A stretch of 64,000 bases of DNA from Bryopsis sp. KO-2023 (taxonomy: Eukaryota; Chlorophyta; Ulvophyceae; Bryopsidales; Bryopsidaceae): the NCBI GenBank assembly GCA_030272585.1, contig BSYQ01000009.1, positions 868,001 through 932,000 of the forward strand, given 5' to 3'. The translations under genes and the position numbers were made by a program. This document shows, piece after piece, positions 48,544 through 59,520 of this stretch; within the stretch, counting starts at the first letter, position 1, and each line of letters starts with the position of its first letter. The notes under the pieces are model-generated. The model was not told where the DNA came from. It did no database searches and saw nothing but the letters and a program-made list of their open reading frames with translations.

Positions 48544-50397
48544 CTACTTACAGCTCCTTTTGATCCAAGGGATGAAGGCTTTCACTCTGGTGAAAATAGA
48601 GATGGCATCGACATCAGTGCAATCTCCGGTAGTGTAGGATGCTATGCCAACCAACTCATCCTTAAATTCATAGATGGTCGGTCGATGGAGGACAGGGCCA
48701 CCATCATCACCTGGAAAAGACCCCACATATTCAAACTGAAAAACAAGCCCACATATAAAAAAAGGCCACATATTAAAAAAGGGCACTCAACCGAAAATGA
48801 TCAAAAAGTGCATTTATTTATTTATTTATTTTCCTTGGAGGGGGGGGGGGGGGGCACTTGTTTCGTGTAAAACCATATACGTTCCAAAAAGGCCTTTCCT
48901 TTAATTCTGTTTTGCATCTTCCTTTTCGTTTCACTAGGGAAAATTTCCCAAAGGAAAAAAAAAAAAAAAAAAAACTTCTGTCTTTTTTTTCCTTGAACCA
49001 TTCACGTACCAGCGCACACCCCAGCAGAGTTGGGCCCCTTGATGCACACCGATCTGAAGGTCAAGTCTTCTTTCAGGTCGAAGGCTTTGGCACATCTTTT
49101 GTTGGTGACATATTTGAATTTGCCCGCTTGCAGCAAAAAGGAGAAAGAGCCTCCGATGCTGGAGCGGCCGAAACCCAAAAACTCCAGTTCTTGAGAGGGC
49201 TTCAGTTTCGTTCCCAAAATCGGCATGGGCAACAAGCACGAGGGTTTGTCCAATTTGAGGATGGCAATATCGGAGCCGTCAATCACATCCCCGGTCCAGG
49301 ATTCAGGCACGATGGTGTCAACAGTCTTGCGTTTCTGCTCGGGGAGAAAACCATTCACAGATTAGCTTAAAATAAAGCTGGGGGGGGAAAGGGGGAAATC
49401 ATGCAAAAGTTTACCCTAAAATATTTTTTTCCCCCGAATTTTGGTCCACAACATGGTGTTCTTCGAAAAATTCGGAACGTCGTGGAGAAGTTTAGGTTTA
49501 TCGTGTGGGGTGGAGCAGAGGATTAGTAAGGCAGTCTGGATTTTGCTTCAAAATTATTCATTATTAACTTACCTCGATGGGATTGTCCCTGTCCCAGCCG
49601 CCAAGGAAAACGGTGGGACGCGGATTGCTGTTGGTAGAAACCCTCACATCCACACAATGAGCCGCCGTCAGCACAGCATCCTTCTTTATTAAAACGCCTC
49701 CACAGAGGTGGTCTCCGTTGCGATCGCGAACGGACACCATGAACGGGTAAGGTCCGGCCCTTTTGCAGGTTCCTTTTGGAATTTTGAAATCGTCCGGAAG
49801 AACCTGCCCAGAGAATTGAAGGAGATCTCGGCTGGCCCCTGGAAATCGAATTCAGGTTAAGTTTGTGAGGGGATTAACCAACAAATAAATAAATAATAAA
49901 TATGGATATATATATACACACACAAGAGAATGGGCGATCTTGGAGAAGAACCCCTGACCCCAATTCCCCCAATTCGAAAAATTAAATTGAAAATTGAAGT
50001 TAATTTGGGAATTAAAGGAAGGTAAGAGTGTTGCGATCAAGACTGGGGGAACCTCTCCAAGTTTTCTCACACTTTTTCCCACACGTTTTCTTCTGCATTC
50101 CTCAACTCGGGAAAACAGAAGAGTGATACAGTGTGACGAAGTTCTCGACGCCCTTTCCCTAAAGAATTTTCTTTTCGTGGAGAAGAAGAAGACGCGAGCA
50201 TCCCGAATCCACTCAGGAGTTTTCCACCACAAGAGTTTTATATACGAAGGGAGGCGAGATGGAGGAAGGTCGAAGAAGATACAAAAGTGCTGCTCACCCT
50301 GCGATTCAAGGACGACGGGTTCCTCCGCTGCCACTACGGAGAGCAGCACCGCCAGGCCCCAAAACGCCAATAATCCATGGAAAACTCGACACCCCAT
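48544..50397 (-). CDS. secreted trypsin-fold protein, catalytic Ser replaced by Asp (gene A)
   Basis: Chymotrypsin-family (S1) fold, predicted inactive. Exons 50397-50298, 49838-49573, 49334-49010 and 48710-48544 join in phases 1, 0, 1 and give 285 residues. ATG 50397 opens a clear signal peptide (LLAFWGLAVLLSVVAA). The fold shows PYPFMVSV, HLCGGVLI, LTAAHCV with the catalytic His, and DIAILKL with the catalytic Asp. The serine motif is GDDGGP instead of GDSGGP (codon GAT at the Ser195 position). There is no IVGG activation site before the domain. The residue equivalent to 189 is Gly. All structural cysteines around the motif remain, so it is probably a folded, secreted or vacuolar, non-catalytic protein. 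It shares intron positions and phases with gene B and is a tandem paralogue. Confidence 0.9.
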
Positions 50398-53300
50398 CGT
50401 GCCGCAAAACGGTTTGTGTATATAGACGTCTCTCGGTCGCCTTTCTTCTTTAAAAAGGGATCGCAAGGTAGCGGAGCTCGGTTGGGCTGTTGGCGAGACT
50501 TCCCTCGTTTCGCTTTTTTCCCAGGAAGGAATACGAAGACGAGCACTACGGGTTGTCGCTGTCAAAAATCGACGGCCAGCGTTTTTTTTTCGTTCTTTGT
50601 TCGAGAATCTTTTCTCAGCAGCGGTGTTGTATTCATCACCAGAGATTTGCGGTTCGGGGCTTTTTGAGAGGTGCTGCTGTGCTACGTAAATTCCAGTTCC
50701 ACACCACGTGATGGATATTTCACATGGAAGATTCTAAACCGTTTCTCTGGCGGGATTCGAAGTGGGGGCAGAACCCCTTCCTTTTCGAGGAGCCCAACAG
50801 CCCGCGGAACTCTCGAATTCGAAAGGCTGAATATCAATTTTGCCACGAGGTGTAACATTGGTCAGAAGTCGCGGCCAAAGCATTTTCCAACGCGTGGCAA
50901 ATCGAAGGGAGCTGACTTCTGCCATTGAAAACGGGGGCTGGGGCTGCTCTGTTGACGGCGCCGACTCTTTATGTTTTCTTCTGTTTCTTTTCTTTTTTTT
51001 CTCTTGTCCCGTGGTGTTCAGTTAAATTGGAACGGGCTCCTGTGGCCCGTTTCCCCGGTAACTCTATTACAGATGTGTGTATAAGGCTGTGCTTTCTCCT
51101 CGCAGACAAAAAAACAGAAAACTCAACCGAAGTCCTTTTCCCCAGTCTTATCCAAGCAATCCATCCCAGAACAAAGAAAACAAAAAAAAAACACCAACAG
51201 AGCTTTCAATATTAGAAAATTGCTTACATCGATCACCAGATCAAAAATGCATGCAAGGAATCATTACCCTTGCATGCAATCGATCTGCCCTCTTCAATGT
51301 CGAGAAGAACAGAGCAACCTGCCCATGTGTTTCTTCTGTGATTTACTCCCCCCCCCCCCTATTCTCTAATGAACGGTTTCGTTCTGGCCCCCTTTCTTTT
51401 TCCTCCACCCCACCCCCATTTTCACTCCCCTCCTCCCAAAAACAGCAAAAAAAAAACAACAGATTGCAAGAAAAATCTCTCCTCTTTGCATCCGATTCTC
51501 TGAAGCGTTCTTTTTCTTTCTCGAGAAAGGAAGAAAAAAAAACAAAAACATTCACCCCACGCCAAACCGCAAGAATCACTGGGTTGCCATCACAAGGTCC
51601 TTTTTTCTTTTGTCGAATCCCCCAACCCCAAAAACAAAACAAAAAAAAGAAGCAACCCCACATTCTCGAGGAAAAAGAATTACCATATGATCGGAGCTAA
51701 ACCTTGCTTAAAAGAAAGAAAGAAAGGGTCAAAATCACCAATTTTTGCCCCCCCCCCCCGCCCCTGATTGAATCTATTGTGGATCTTTCCCCCATGTAAA
51801 AACATCAAAAAGGAAAATAAGAAAGAAAACCATCCTTTTTATGTTCCCAAAAAAGAAAAAAAAATCCGACCCGTGCAAATGACCTGTTCTCTTTTGTAAA
51901 ACGAGGTCATTGTAAATAAGCGGTGCTTGTATTTACATAACTGATTGCCTCCCCCATGCAGAAAAAGAAACGCGCATGATTGAAACTCACCGCACGCTGT
52001 TTTCTTCTTTCCTTTGTTTTTTTCTTACTTTCCCTCGTTCACCCCCCCGCTATTTTTTTTCTTCGATTTTGAAAAGCAACTTTTTTTTCTTTCATTATTT
52101 TCCAATCAATGAATCGAGGGGGTACGCGTCTTGCGAATTCAAACCTGGCTGATGCAGGCGAAACTGGTCCATCATAGAAACAAAGCCTTATCCAAAAAGA
52201 AAAGAAACCAAACCAAGATATAAAACTTAAAACCGAGCAACATACACAGTTTTCCCTGAATCGTTCTGCTCTTTGTTTTTTGGACACCTTGCCCTCAAAA
52301 CCCCTTTTCCACTCACCGACCTCTTGTATAAATTTTCAGGGGGGGGTCCTCCAAAGATGGCTTTTTTGCTAAACAATCCAACATATCGATGTTCCCTCCT
52401 TGTCTTAAAAGAAACGCTTGCTCCGCCCCTCCCTCAAACTTTTTTCCCAACTACTCCCCCCGCCAAAAAAAATCACATCGCAATGCACTTTTGAAACTAT
52501 TGAGTTTTTGTCAGCCAATCGTCAAGAAAAAAAAACCCTGAAAATTGAAGCAATTGCTTGTCGTATGTGCATCAAAATAACGATCACTATCAAAGGAAAA
52601 CCACAAAAAAAAAGAAAAAAAAAGGGGAAAAAAATACCACAATCATAATAGTGTATGATGATAATAATACCGCCCCACTTCTTTAGTAGAGAATATGTTG
52701 ATTTCCTTGATATGAATGTGAGTATTTCTGTTTTTTTTCCTTTTTTTTCTTTTTTTTATTTCCTCCCCTAAATCCCCCTAAACCCACCCACCCTTTCTCC
52801 TCCGATGTACACATTTTCATTAGCAAATTTTTTTTTTCTATTTTCACAGAAACGACCAAAAAGAGCGCCACAAAAAGCATTCCCTCCATGCACCCCATGG
52901 AGAAAACCTCCCACACACACAAACACACATATATATATATATTTTATACATAAAAATATATATACATATATTAGTCATTTGCCCCCTTGACCAACCATTA
53001 ACATAACACGACATGACAAGATTTTCACAAGAAAATCAGTACAAACTCCCAAGACCATGAACTTTTAGTCATCTTTTTTGTTTCTTTTTGCCCCTCCCCA
53101 CCCATTGCACCACATCGCCATCCAAATCCATTATCGTCTTGATATATCAGCCAAACATTATTGGCCACCAGCGGTACTAATAATAGTGTTTGTACATAAT
53201 TTTTCTTCTTTTCCATTTTCTTTTTTTTTTCTTTTTTTTTTTCCTCTCTATGTATTTCAGCTACTTGTCAACTAATCGCTCTTTTTTTGTCTTCTTCAAT

Positions 53301-53697
53301 TTCGTCTTTCTTTTCTTTTTACTTTTTTTTTTCATTCCATGGATCGCTGTACCATTGGCTTCGAAAAATATCGCTGTGAGGATTTGGACAACTCCTTATT
53401 GCAACCACTCCTGCTTACACTGAAAAACAAAATACAAACAGCCCCAAAAAAAAATCAAAATATGCATTGAAGTAAAAAAAAACAGAAAAAAACAATAATA
53501 ATAATAATTCAGATGCACAAATATATATATAGTACAGCAGCCGTCAGACATATCTACACATACACAACAGCTTTCAATGCACTTCACTGTGCTTTTTTCG
53601 TGAGCTTCAGAATTGCTTCATTGACTAGTGCCTAATGCCAAATTATTTTATTTCGAAATACGAAATATAATTCCAGCTCAAAAACTAATATATATAT
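50398..53697. other. intergenic between the two trypsin-fold genes
   Basis: 50398-51060 is upstream of gene A, GC-richer, with no supported exon. 51060-53697 is low-complexity, C/T/A-rich and G-poor on the plus strand, with C runs at 51349-51360 and 51750-51761. It has AT-rich microsatellites near 52927-52975 and 53520-53532. This is the 3' flank of gene B. No gene is supported. Confidence 0.55.
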
Positions 53698-55587
53698 CTA
53701 AACCAAGCACTCACTGTTGTTCTCGATCCAGGTCTTGTAGTACGTGACATCAGTGAAAACCGCGTAAGTGTTTTTATCAGAGCATTGTCCTGTGCCAGAT
53801 GTATAGGAAGCAATTCCAGAAATCATATCACTGAACTCAGTCACTGATGGCCTCAAAATGCTCGGCCCGCCCTCATCGCCTGCAAAATCCGAACCAAACA
53901 AAAATCAGGGGTCCTTTTCAGAAAACAACAGTCCATCATTCCAGCTCAGCACCCTGCTTAACTTTCCCAAAATGAATTGAGAAGAAAATACTATGAAAAG
54001 AAGCTCCTCCTTTCCCTTTTCTCATTTTTTTAAAAGTGTATACCCCACCTTCGCACACCCCTCCAGTTCCAGAAGGACCTTTTGCGCAGTACGTCTCGCC
54101 AGCATTGCCGGAAATCGGGTAAGCCTGGTTATCTCTGCAGGTCTGTTCGCCAAAAGCAGTGAACTTTCCAGCCAAAAGCTTGTTCGGAAAGGGGCCATTT
54201 GTGCTGGTGCGACCAAAGCCGAGGAAAATGGAGGGCATGCTGAAAAGCTGGTGCGTTCCGATGGCAGGGATCGTTTTCACACAGGTTGGGGCGTTCATTT
54301 TCAAAATCGCGAGGTCGTTGCCGAATTGACGAAGCCCAGTCCACCCAGGGTGCATTGTGACGCCCACAGTCCACCGTTTCTGAAATTTGAAAAGACAAGA
54401 AAAAAAAAATTCACCCCTGTCCTGCAGACTGAAGCCCTATCTTGGAGAATAAAGTCGAACAAAGTATTTTGTTATTTGGTTTATTTATTTATTTATTTTG
54501 GGGGAGGCCTAACTACAGTCCAGGACAGAACAAAAGGAAAAACAGAAAAAAAAACTCCATCTTGCTGTAACTTGTCCTGAGCAATTAATTCTGAAGTAAG
54601 TGGCTACAATTGCTTTGCAAAGACAAAGAAACGAAAAAAGGCCCATGCGCATTTTTTGGTGTTTTTCATTTAATTTATTTCGTTTTTTCCATCCTCAACA
54701 CTCAGTCAGCACACAGGATTAAAAAAAAATCAGATCCCCCCTTCCCCTTTCTTTTCGAAGATATTATTGATGAACCCACCTCAATGGGGTTGTCCAGATC
54801 AAAACCGCCTATGCTCAGTTGGGGATAGGGGTTGCTTCTTGGGGAGGACCGCTGGTCCACACAGTGAGCTGCAGTCAAGACAGAAGTTTTGGAAATCAAA
54901 ACTCCGCCGCACAGGTGCTCCCCTGCCTGCGTCTTCAACGAAACCATGTAAGGAAATGGACCTTGAAAATCACATGTCAAGGCCACGAAAGGTACGAACT
55001 GTTTCAAGCTCCGGCTGCTGCTTCCTGAAACTGCAACACAAACACAAACGCACCCCTGTTAGAACAACTTTTGCTTCTGATGGAGAAGATTCATGTGAGG
55101 GGTTTTTTTGGGGGGGGGGTTGCAAAAGATATGGATTGGGGAAGGTCCACCCATCGAGTCAAAATTAGTGTGTGTGTGCATTAGTGTTGTGCAGAGGTGA
55201 CATCCCAGCCAACTGAAGAAAGCATGCAGCCAGCCACGTGCAAAATCCGTAGGAGTTTCTGACCAATAGCGAGAAGAAAAACTGAAAATCAATTCTGTGG
55301 TGGCGAGCGTGTTGCTGGATGGAGTGTCTGACATGCGTGGATCAGAAGCCTGGCCGTTCGACGCCGTTTCGACTGATGAGCGCAACACTTCCACGGGATT
55401 CACACCGACGCAGAGAGCCCGCCTTCGGAAAAAAAAACCAACGCCAAAAACCAACCTCCCCAGAGAAGACTCTAAACGCGAAAGTCACCGCCACGAAAAA
55501 ACACAACCCCCTCTTGTTTGGAACCCCACACTCACCAGCCACCACTCCCAGGAAGATCAGCCCAAGCAGACAGAGGGATCTCGTCAT
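53698..55587 (-). CDS. secreted trypsin-fold protein, catalytic Ser replaced by Glu (gene B)
   Basis: Second S1-fold copy. Exons 55587-55536, 55030-54780, 54379-54049 and 53879-53698 join in phases 1, 0, 1 and give 271 residues. ATG 55587 begins a signal peptide (MTRSLCLLGLIFLGVVAG). The fold has PFPYMVSL, HLCGGVLI, LTAAHCV and NDLAILKM, so His and Asp of the triad are kept. The serine motif is GDEGGP (codon GAG). IVGG is absent and residue 189 is Gly. The C-terminus has the usual FTDVTYYKTWI helix. Gene order, exon number, phases and motifs match gene A. Both copies replacing Ser by an acidic residue argues against a sequencing error and for a maintained non-catalytic role, perhaps binding or inhibition; the role is inference. 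Confidence 0.9.
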
Positions 55588-56341
55588 ACTTGTTTTTTCG
55601 TTCGGGTGGTCGACGTTTTCTTTTCCGCTTTTGTTTTCTCGAGTGTTTGTGCTGTGAACTGTAGCGGCCCTTCTCCTCGTGGCTTCGAGAACGCCCCTCA
55701 CGAGTTGTCTTGCTTTCAGGATGATGCTGTGGGAGGGAGGGGAAACGCTCGAGTGCAGCGGTTTCGTTTTTTACGCTGACTTTGGTTTTTTTTTTTCACC
55801 CAAAAAAAACAGAAAGGTTCAATATTGAAACGATGGGGTGTTCTTGACGCCCTTATATCGCGCTTGTGGCGATCTCGTGGTGTGCTGGGTTTTTTCCTAG
55901 GCCTAGCACAGATGGTGTGACCTGAAGTTCTCGCTGTCACACAAACGATATTGGCTGTGTGTATGATTGACGTCAGGATGGATTCATTCACCCAAGGGCT
56001 CTTGCACCGGAATCAAAAAAACGAAAACGAAAACGCAGGAAAAACGAAAGAAAAAGGGTGTGTTTTTCACGCCACGTTTCCACCGCTCCCGCCCAGATTC
56101 TTTTTCCAACTCCTGCAGAAAAAATAGGGGGAATCTCGTCGCGATGTTTTTTTCGTGGGTTCGCGCACGGAAAAGAAGGGGCAGCGAAGCAACAGCGAAT
56201 GTCCTCATGTCAGACTCGCCACGCCAGTGACGCGAGGGCACAGTTTTGGGCCAAACAGTTGGGAATCTTCAAAGACGAATCACCCGTAGGCTGTTTGCTC
56301 CGGTTCCGTTAAACGAACGAAAACACAGACGGAACGAAAAA
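55588..56341. promoter_or_regulatory. divergent promoter of gene B and HIR
   Basis: 754 bp between start codons. Contains a perfect TGACGTCA palindrome at 55968-55975. No TATA box is convincing and no frame is supported. Confidence 0.45.
55968..55975. promoter_or_regulatory. TGACGTCA (CRE/bZIP-type) palindrome
   Basis: Perfect 8-bp palindrome, the core bound by CREB/ATF and plant TGA-type bZIP factors. It lies 367 bp before the HIR start and 381 bp before the gene B start. Confidence 0.4.
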
Positions 56342-58342
56342 ATGGGCTTGTGCTGGTCGTGTGTTGATCAAGGCTCGGTCGAAGTTGTCGAGCAGTGCGG
56401 AAAGTTCAGCAGGGTAGCTTCCCCTGGATTCAATTGCATATGTCCTTGCCTGGGTACGTCTACGTCTTTCACTCTACCCGGCATAGAAAACACCAGAAAC
56501 GCAACTTTTCGTCGACGGGGCGCATCTGCTGTAAAGGATTCGCGCAGCAGCGCGACTCGCGGTCTTGTCCATCAGGGATCGGGTGGTCGGGGGATCTGGC
56601 TTCGTTTTGCGTGGACGGTTTAGACGACCATTTGTGGTGTTTTCTTCTGATGGGAGGCCTTGGTTTTCCTTTATCAACGTAGGTGAAGCTATTGCTGGGA
56701 CGTTGAGCATGCGAATCCAGCAGCTCGACGTCGCTTGCGAAACCAAAACCTTGGACAACGTCTTCTGCAACGTCATCGTGTCCGTCCAGTACCAGGTACA
56801 TCAAAGCGGTCGCAACTGCTTCCCCTCTATTTTATTAAAAGAAAAGGAGAAAAAAAAAATCAATTGGAAGGTGCCGTATCGTTTCCAGCTGCGCGTGTGG
56901 TGTAGAGTTGAAAAGAAATTCTTTGGCACTTATGAATAACAGGTGCTCAACTTAAGTCATGTTATGTGTAAGGCAATTTTCCTCATGTTATAAGGAAGTT
57001 GGGAAAAAAAAATATCAGCAATCAAAGAGACACAACAGTTTTGTTGGGATTTCCTATATCAGTTTTTCTTCTGAACACAGCCAAAGAAAGCACTCGAAAG
57101 AGCTACGTAGAGTTGAAACACCATTACCTGGCTCCAGTATTTTTTTTTTTTTATGTTTTGGGAGGGGGGAGAAGAGCAGGGGTTCCTGACAACGTAAAAA
57201 AAAACAAATCAAGCATCAGGAATTTGGCATTGGATCTTGCTGTTTAAATTTGTGTGCACCGAAATTCTTTTAACTTTCTGCAGGTTTTGAGGGAGAGCGT
57301 CTATGATGCTTTGTACAAGCTCACCGATTCCCACTCCCAAATTCGCAGTTACGTTTTCGATGTGGTTCGATCTGCCGTTCCCAAAATGGATTTGGATGAC
57401 GTTTTCACGGTATGAAAAATTTCAAAGAAGTTGTGTGTCATTTTGTCAAGTATATCCAAAAAAAAAGAAAGAAACCGTTTCGCGGGGGATCTGTTTTTCA
57501 GTCAAGTTGCAAATGAACTATTCAGCATATGCATATGCATGCTGGGAGTCTGTGCGCGATCAGTGAATTGGCATCTAATTATCTATTTTGGGGGTGGTTT
57601 TTCGCAGAGCAAAGAGGAAATTGCTAATGATGTCAGAGTCGAGCTGACCAAGAGCATGAGCTCGTTCGGTTACCAAATCATCCAGACCCTCGTGACAGAC
57701 ATAGAGCCTGCCTCTAAAGTCAAACAAGCCATGAACGAGATCAATGCGGCCACCCGATTGAGGTACCCTTTTTTCCAACCGGCTTCAATCCTTGGTTTCA
57801 GAAAAGCGGGCAGATCAACACATATGACAAAATAGGGAAAAACAGTTGGGATGAGGAAGTCATGCGTGTGGGCCTTTAGCCCACTTTCGAATCGGGAAAG
57901 AGATATCATGTTGCAGAGCTCTGGAGGAATAGGACTCTCTGTCTGTCTGTCTGACTGACTGACTGACTGTGTGTGTCTGTCCAGGCATGCTGCACTCCAC
58001 AAAGCTGAGGCCGAGAAGATTGCCATCGTGAAAGCAGCCGAAGCGGAGGCTGAGGCCAAGTACCTCTCCGGTCAAGGTATCGCTCGTCAGAGACAGGCGA
58101 TCGTGAATGGACTTCGTGAAAGCGTCATGCAGTTCTCCAGCGACATCAAGAGCATCACCAACAAGGAGGTCATGGAAATGATGATGGTTACGCAATACTT
58201 CGACACGATCAAAGACATCGGAACGACCGGCTCCACCAATGCTGTTTTCTTGCCTCAATCGGCGGGTGGAATGGGGGATTTTTCTGGCCAAGTCAGAGAT
58301 GGGTTTCTCCAGGCCGCAGCTAATCAGCAAATGAGTCGTTGA
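56342..58342 (+). CDS. HIR: hypersensitive-induced-reaction (HIR) SPFH/band-7 protein
   Basis: Plasma-membrane microdomain scaffold of the SPFH (stomatin/prohibitin/flotillin/HflK) superfamily, linked in plants to defence signalling. Exons 56342-56453, 56683-56795, 57284-57409, 57608-57762 and 57985-58342 join in phase and give 287 residues, matching the usual 284-290. MGLCWSC offers Gly2 for myristoylation and Cys for palmitoylation. The SPFH core runs through LSMRIQQLDVACETKTLDNV, IRSYVFDVVRSAVPKMDLDD, GYQIIQTLVTDIEP and VKQAMNEINAATRLR. The coiled coil AEAEKIAIVKAAEAEAEAKY then leads to the oligomerisation tail with VMQFSSDI and MMVTQYFDTIKDIG. A gap after the first exon ending in CPCLG is normal for the family. 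The last intron ends in a microsatellite. Confidence 0.95.
57938..57982 (+). repeat. (CTGT)n(CTGA)n(TG)n microsatellite at an acceptor
   Basis: Compound tetranucleotide and dinucleotide repeat that runs directly into CCAG at 57984. It serves as the pyrimidine tract of the last HIR intron. Confidence 0.8.
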
Positions 58343-59520
58343 TCACAGTTGGGGGTGGTCGATCGATTCATCTTTAGTGGCATCGTAAGTTAGAGAGGTT
58401 GTGTGTGTAATATAACACGACGTTTGGCAAGATTGCACGTCTTTTGAAAGAGCTGAACTCCCCTCATTAAGGATGCTGTAGGAATTTTTGACGTACGTCC
58501 ATATATCATGTGTAATGTTTTTCGGTCGATCAGAAGCATTTTGGCTGGATGTTGTAATGAGCGAGCATTCCTCAGCTGAAAAGTTCATCCCAACAAGAAG
58601 GGGGGGGGGGAACGCACTCTGAACCAGAATTTTGGGAAATGGAGGGAAAACAATCTGACCAGTAAAGATTTGATTCGATGGTGGTGCTTTGCTTTGTTTT
58701 TAGGGTGTAGAGGAGGAGTGGGTTTTCCTCTCGGAACGGAGAGAAGTCTGCACCTCGCGTTGGCTAGGGGGGGTTTGGGGCGAGTGAATATCATGAAAGG
58801 AAAAGAGGAGAGAAGATTTTTGAGATGCGTATCATCTGGGTTTTTGTATCGACATATTTCTCTTGCCTAAAGGAAAAATGATTTGTTGTGGACTGCTTTT
58901 TTTTTTTGAAAGAGGGTTTGGGGGGTCATCTGTAACATTTCTGTTTCAAGTGAGGAGTGGTGTTCAGGGCACAGGCCTTGATTGAACAATTGATTCAGAC
59001 AGCCATCGTGCCAAAAAGCTTTACTGGATTGTAAAAAGTGTGAGGGTGATGTAAGGCAGTTTTTTGGAAGATTTAGGCTGCCCTGGTGGAACACTGTTGA
59101 AAGGGTGTTAATCCATAAACTAAGTCTTTCTCACTGACACTCAAAAACGCACGTTTACCTGAAGCTCCTGAATGGAACCAACCACTTCACCTGACTAATC
59201 TCCGTTCATCATTAAAACCAATGTTCCCAGTCAGACTTACAGAACGAACCCACCAAAACTTTTGGGTCCTTAACAACACCTTAACATTACGATTTCCGAA
59301 AATTGGACAGTCTTGTATTGGGGTTTGGTTTGGTTTGAAACGTTCAGTCAACATCCCCATTGGACGTCACGTTGCAATACCTCCATGGCACGTCACAACG
59401 CCCGCATGATGGTGACAATCATTTAACAGCAATACGGGGCTTGAGCATCCTATGGGTGTTCATCCCCAGCTGTGCTGAAGGCTGCCAGGCCCCCAAAAAA
59501 GAACGGAGGAAAGAGAAAAA
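58343..59520. other. intergenic, no gene seen
   Basis: 3' flank of HIR and 5' flank of the GH32 gene. TGTAA occurs at about 58405, 58510 and 58554; this is the chlorophyte-type poly(A) signal, though it is common by chance. No supported frame. Confidence 0.45.

Noticed and set aside
48544-55587. Active trypsin-like proteases
   Set aside because: Ser195 is Asp or Glu in both copies and the IVGG activation site is missing.
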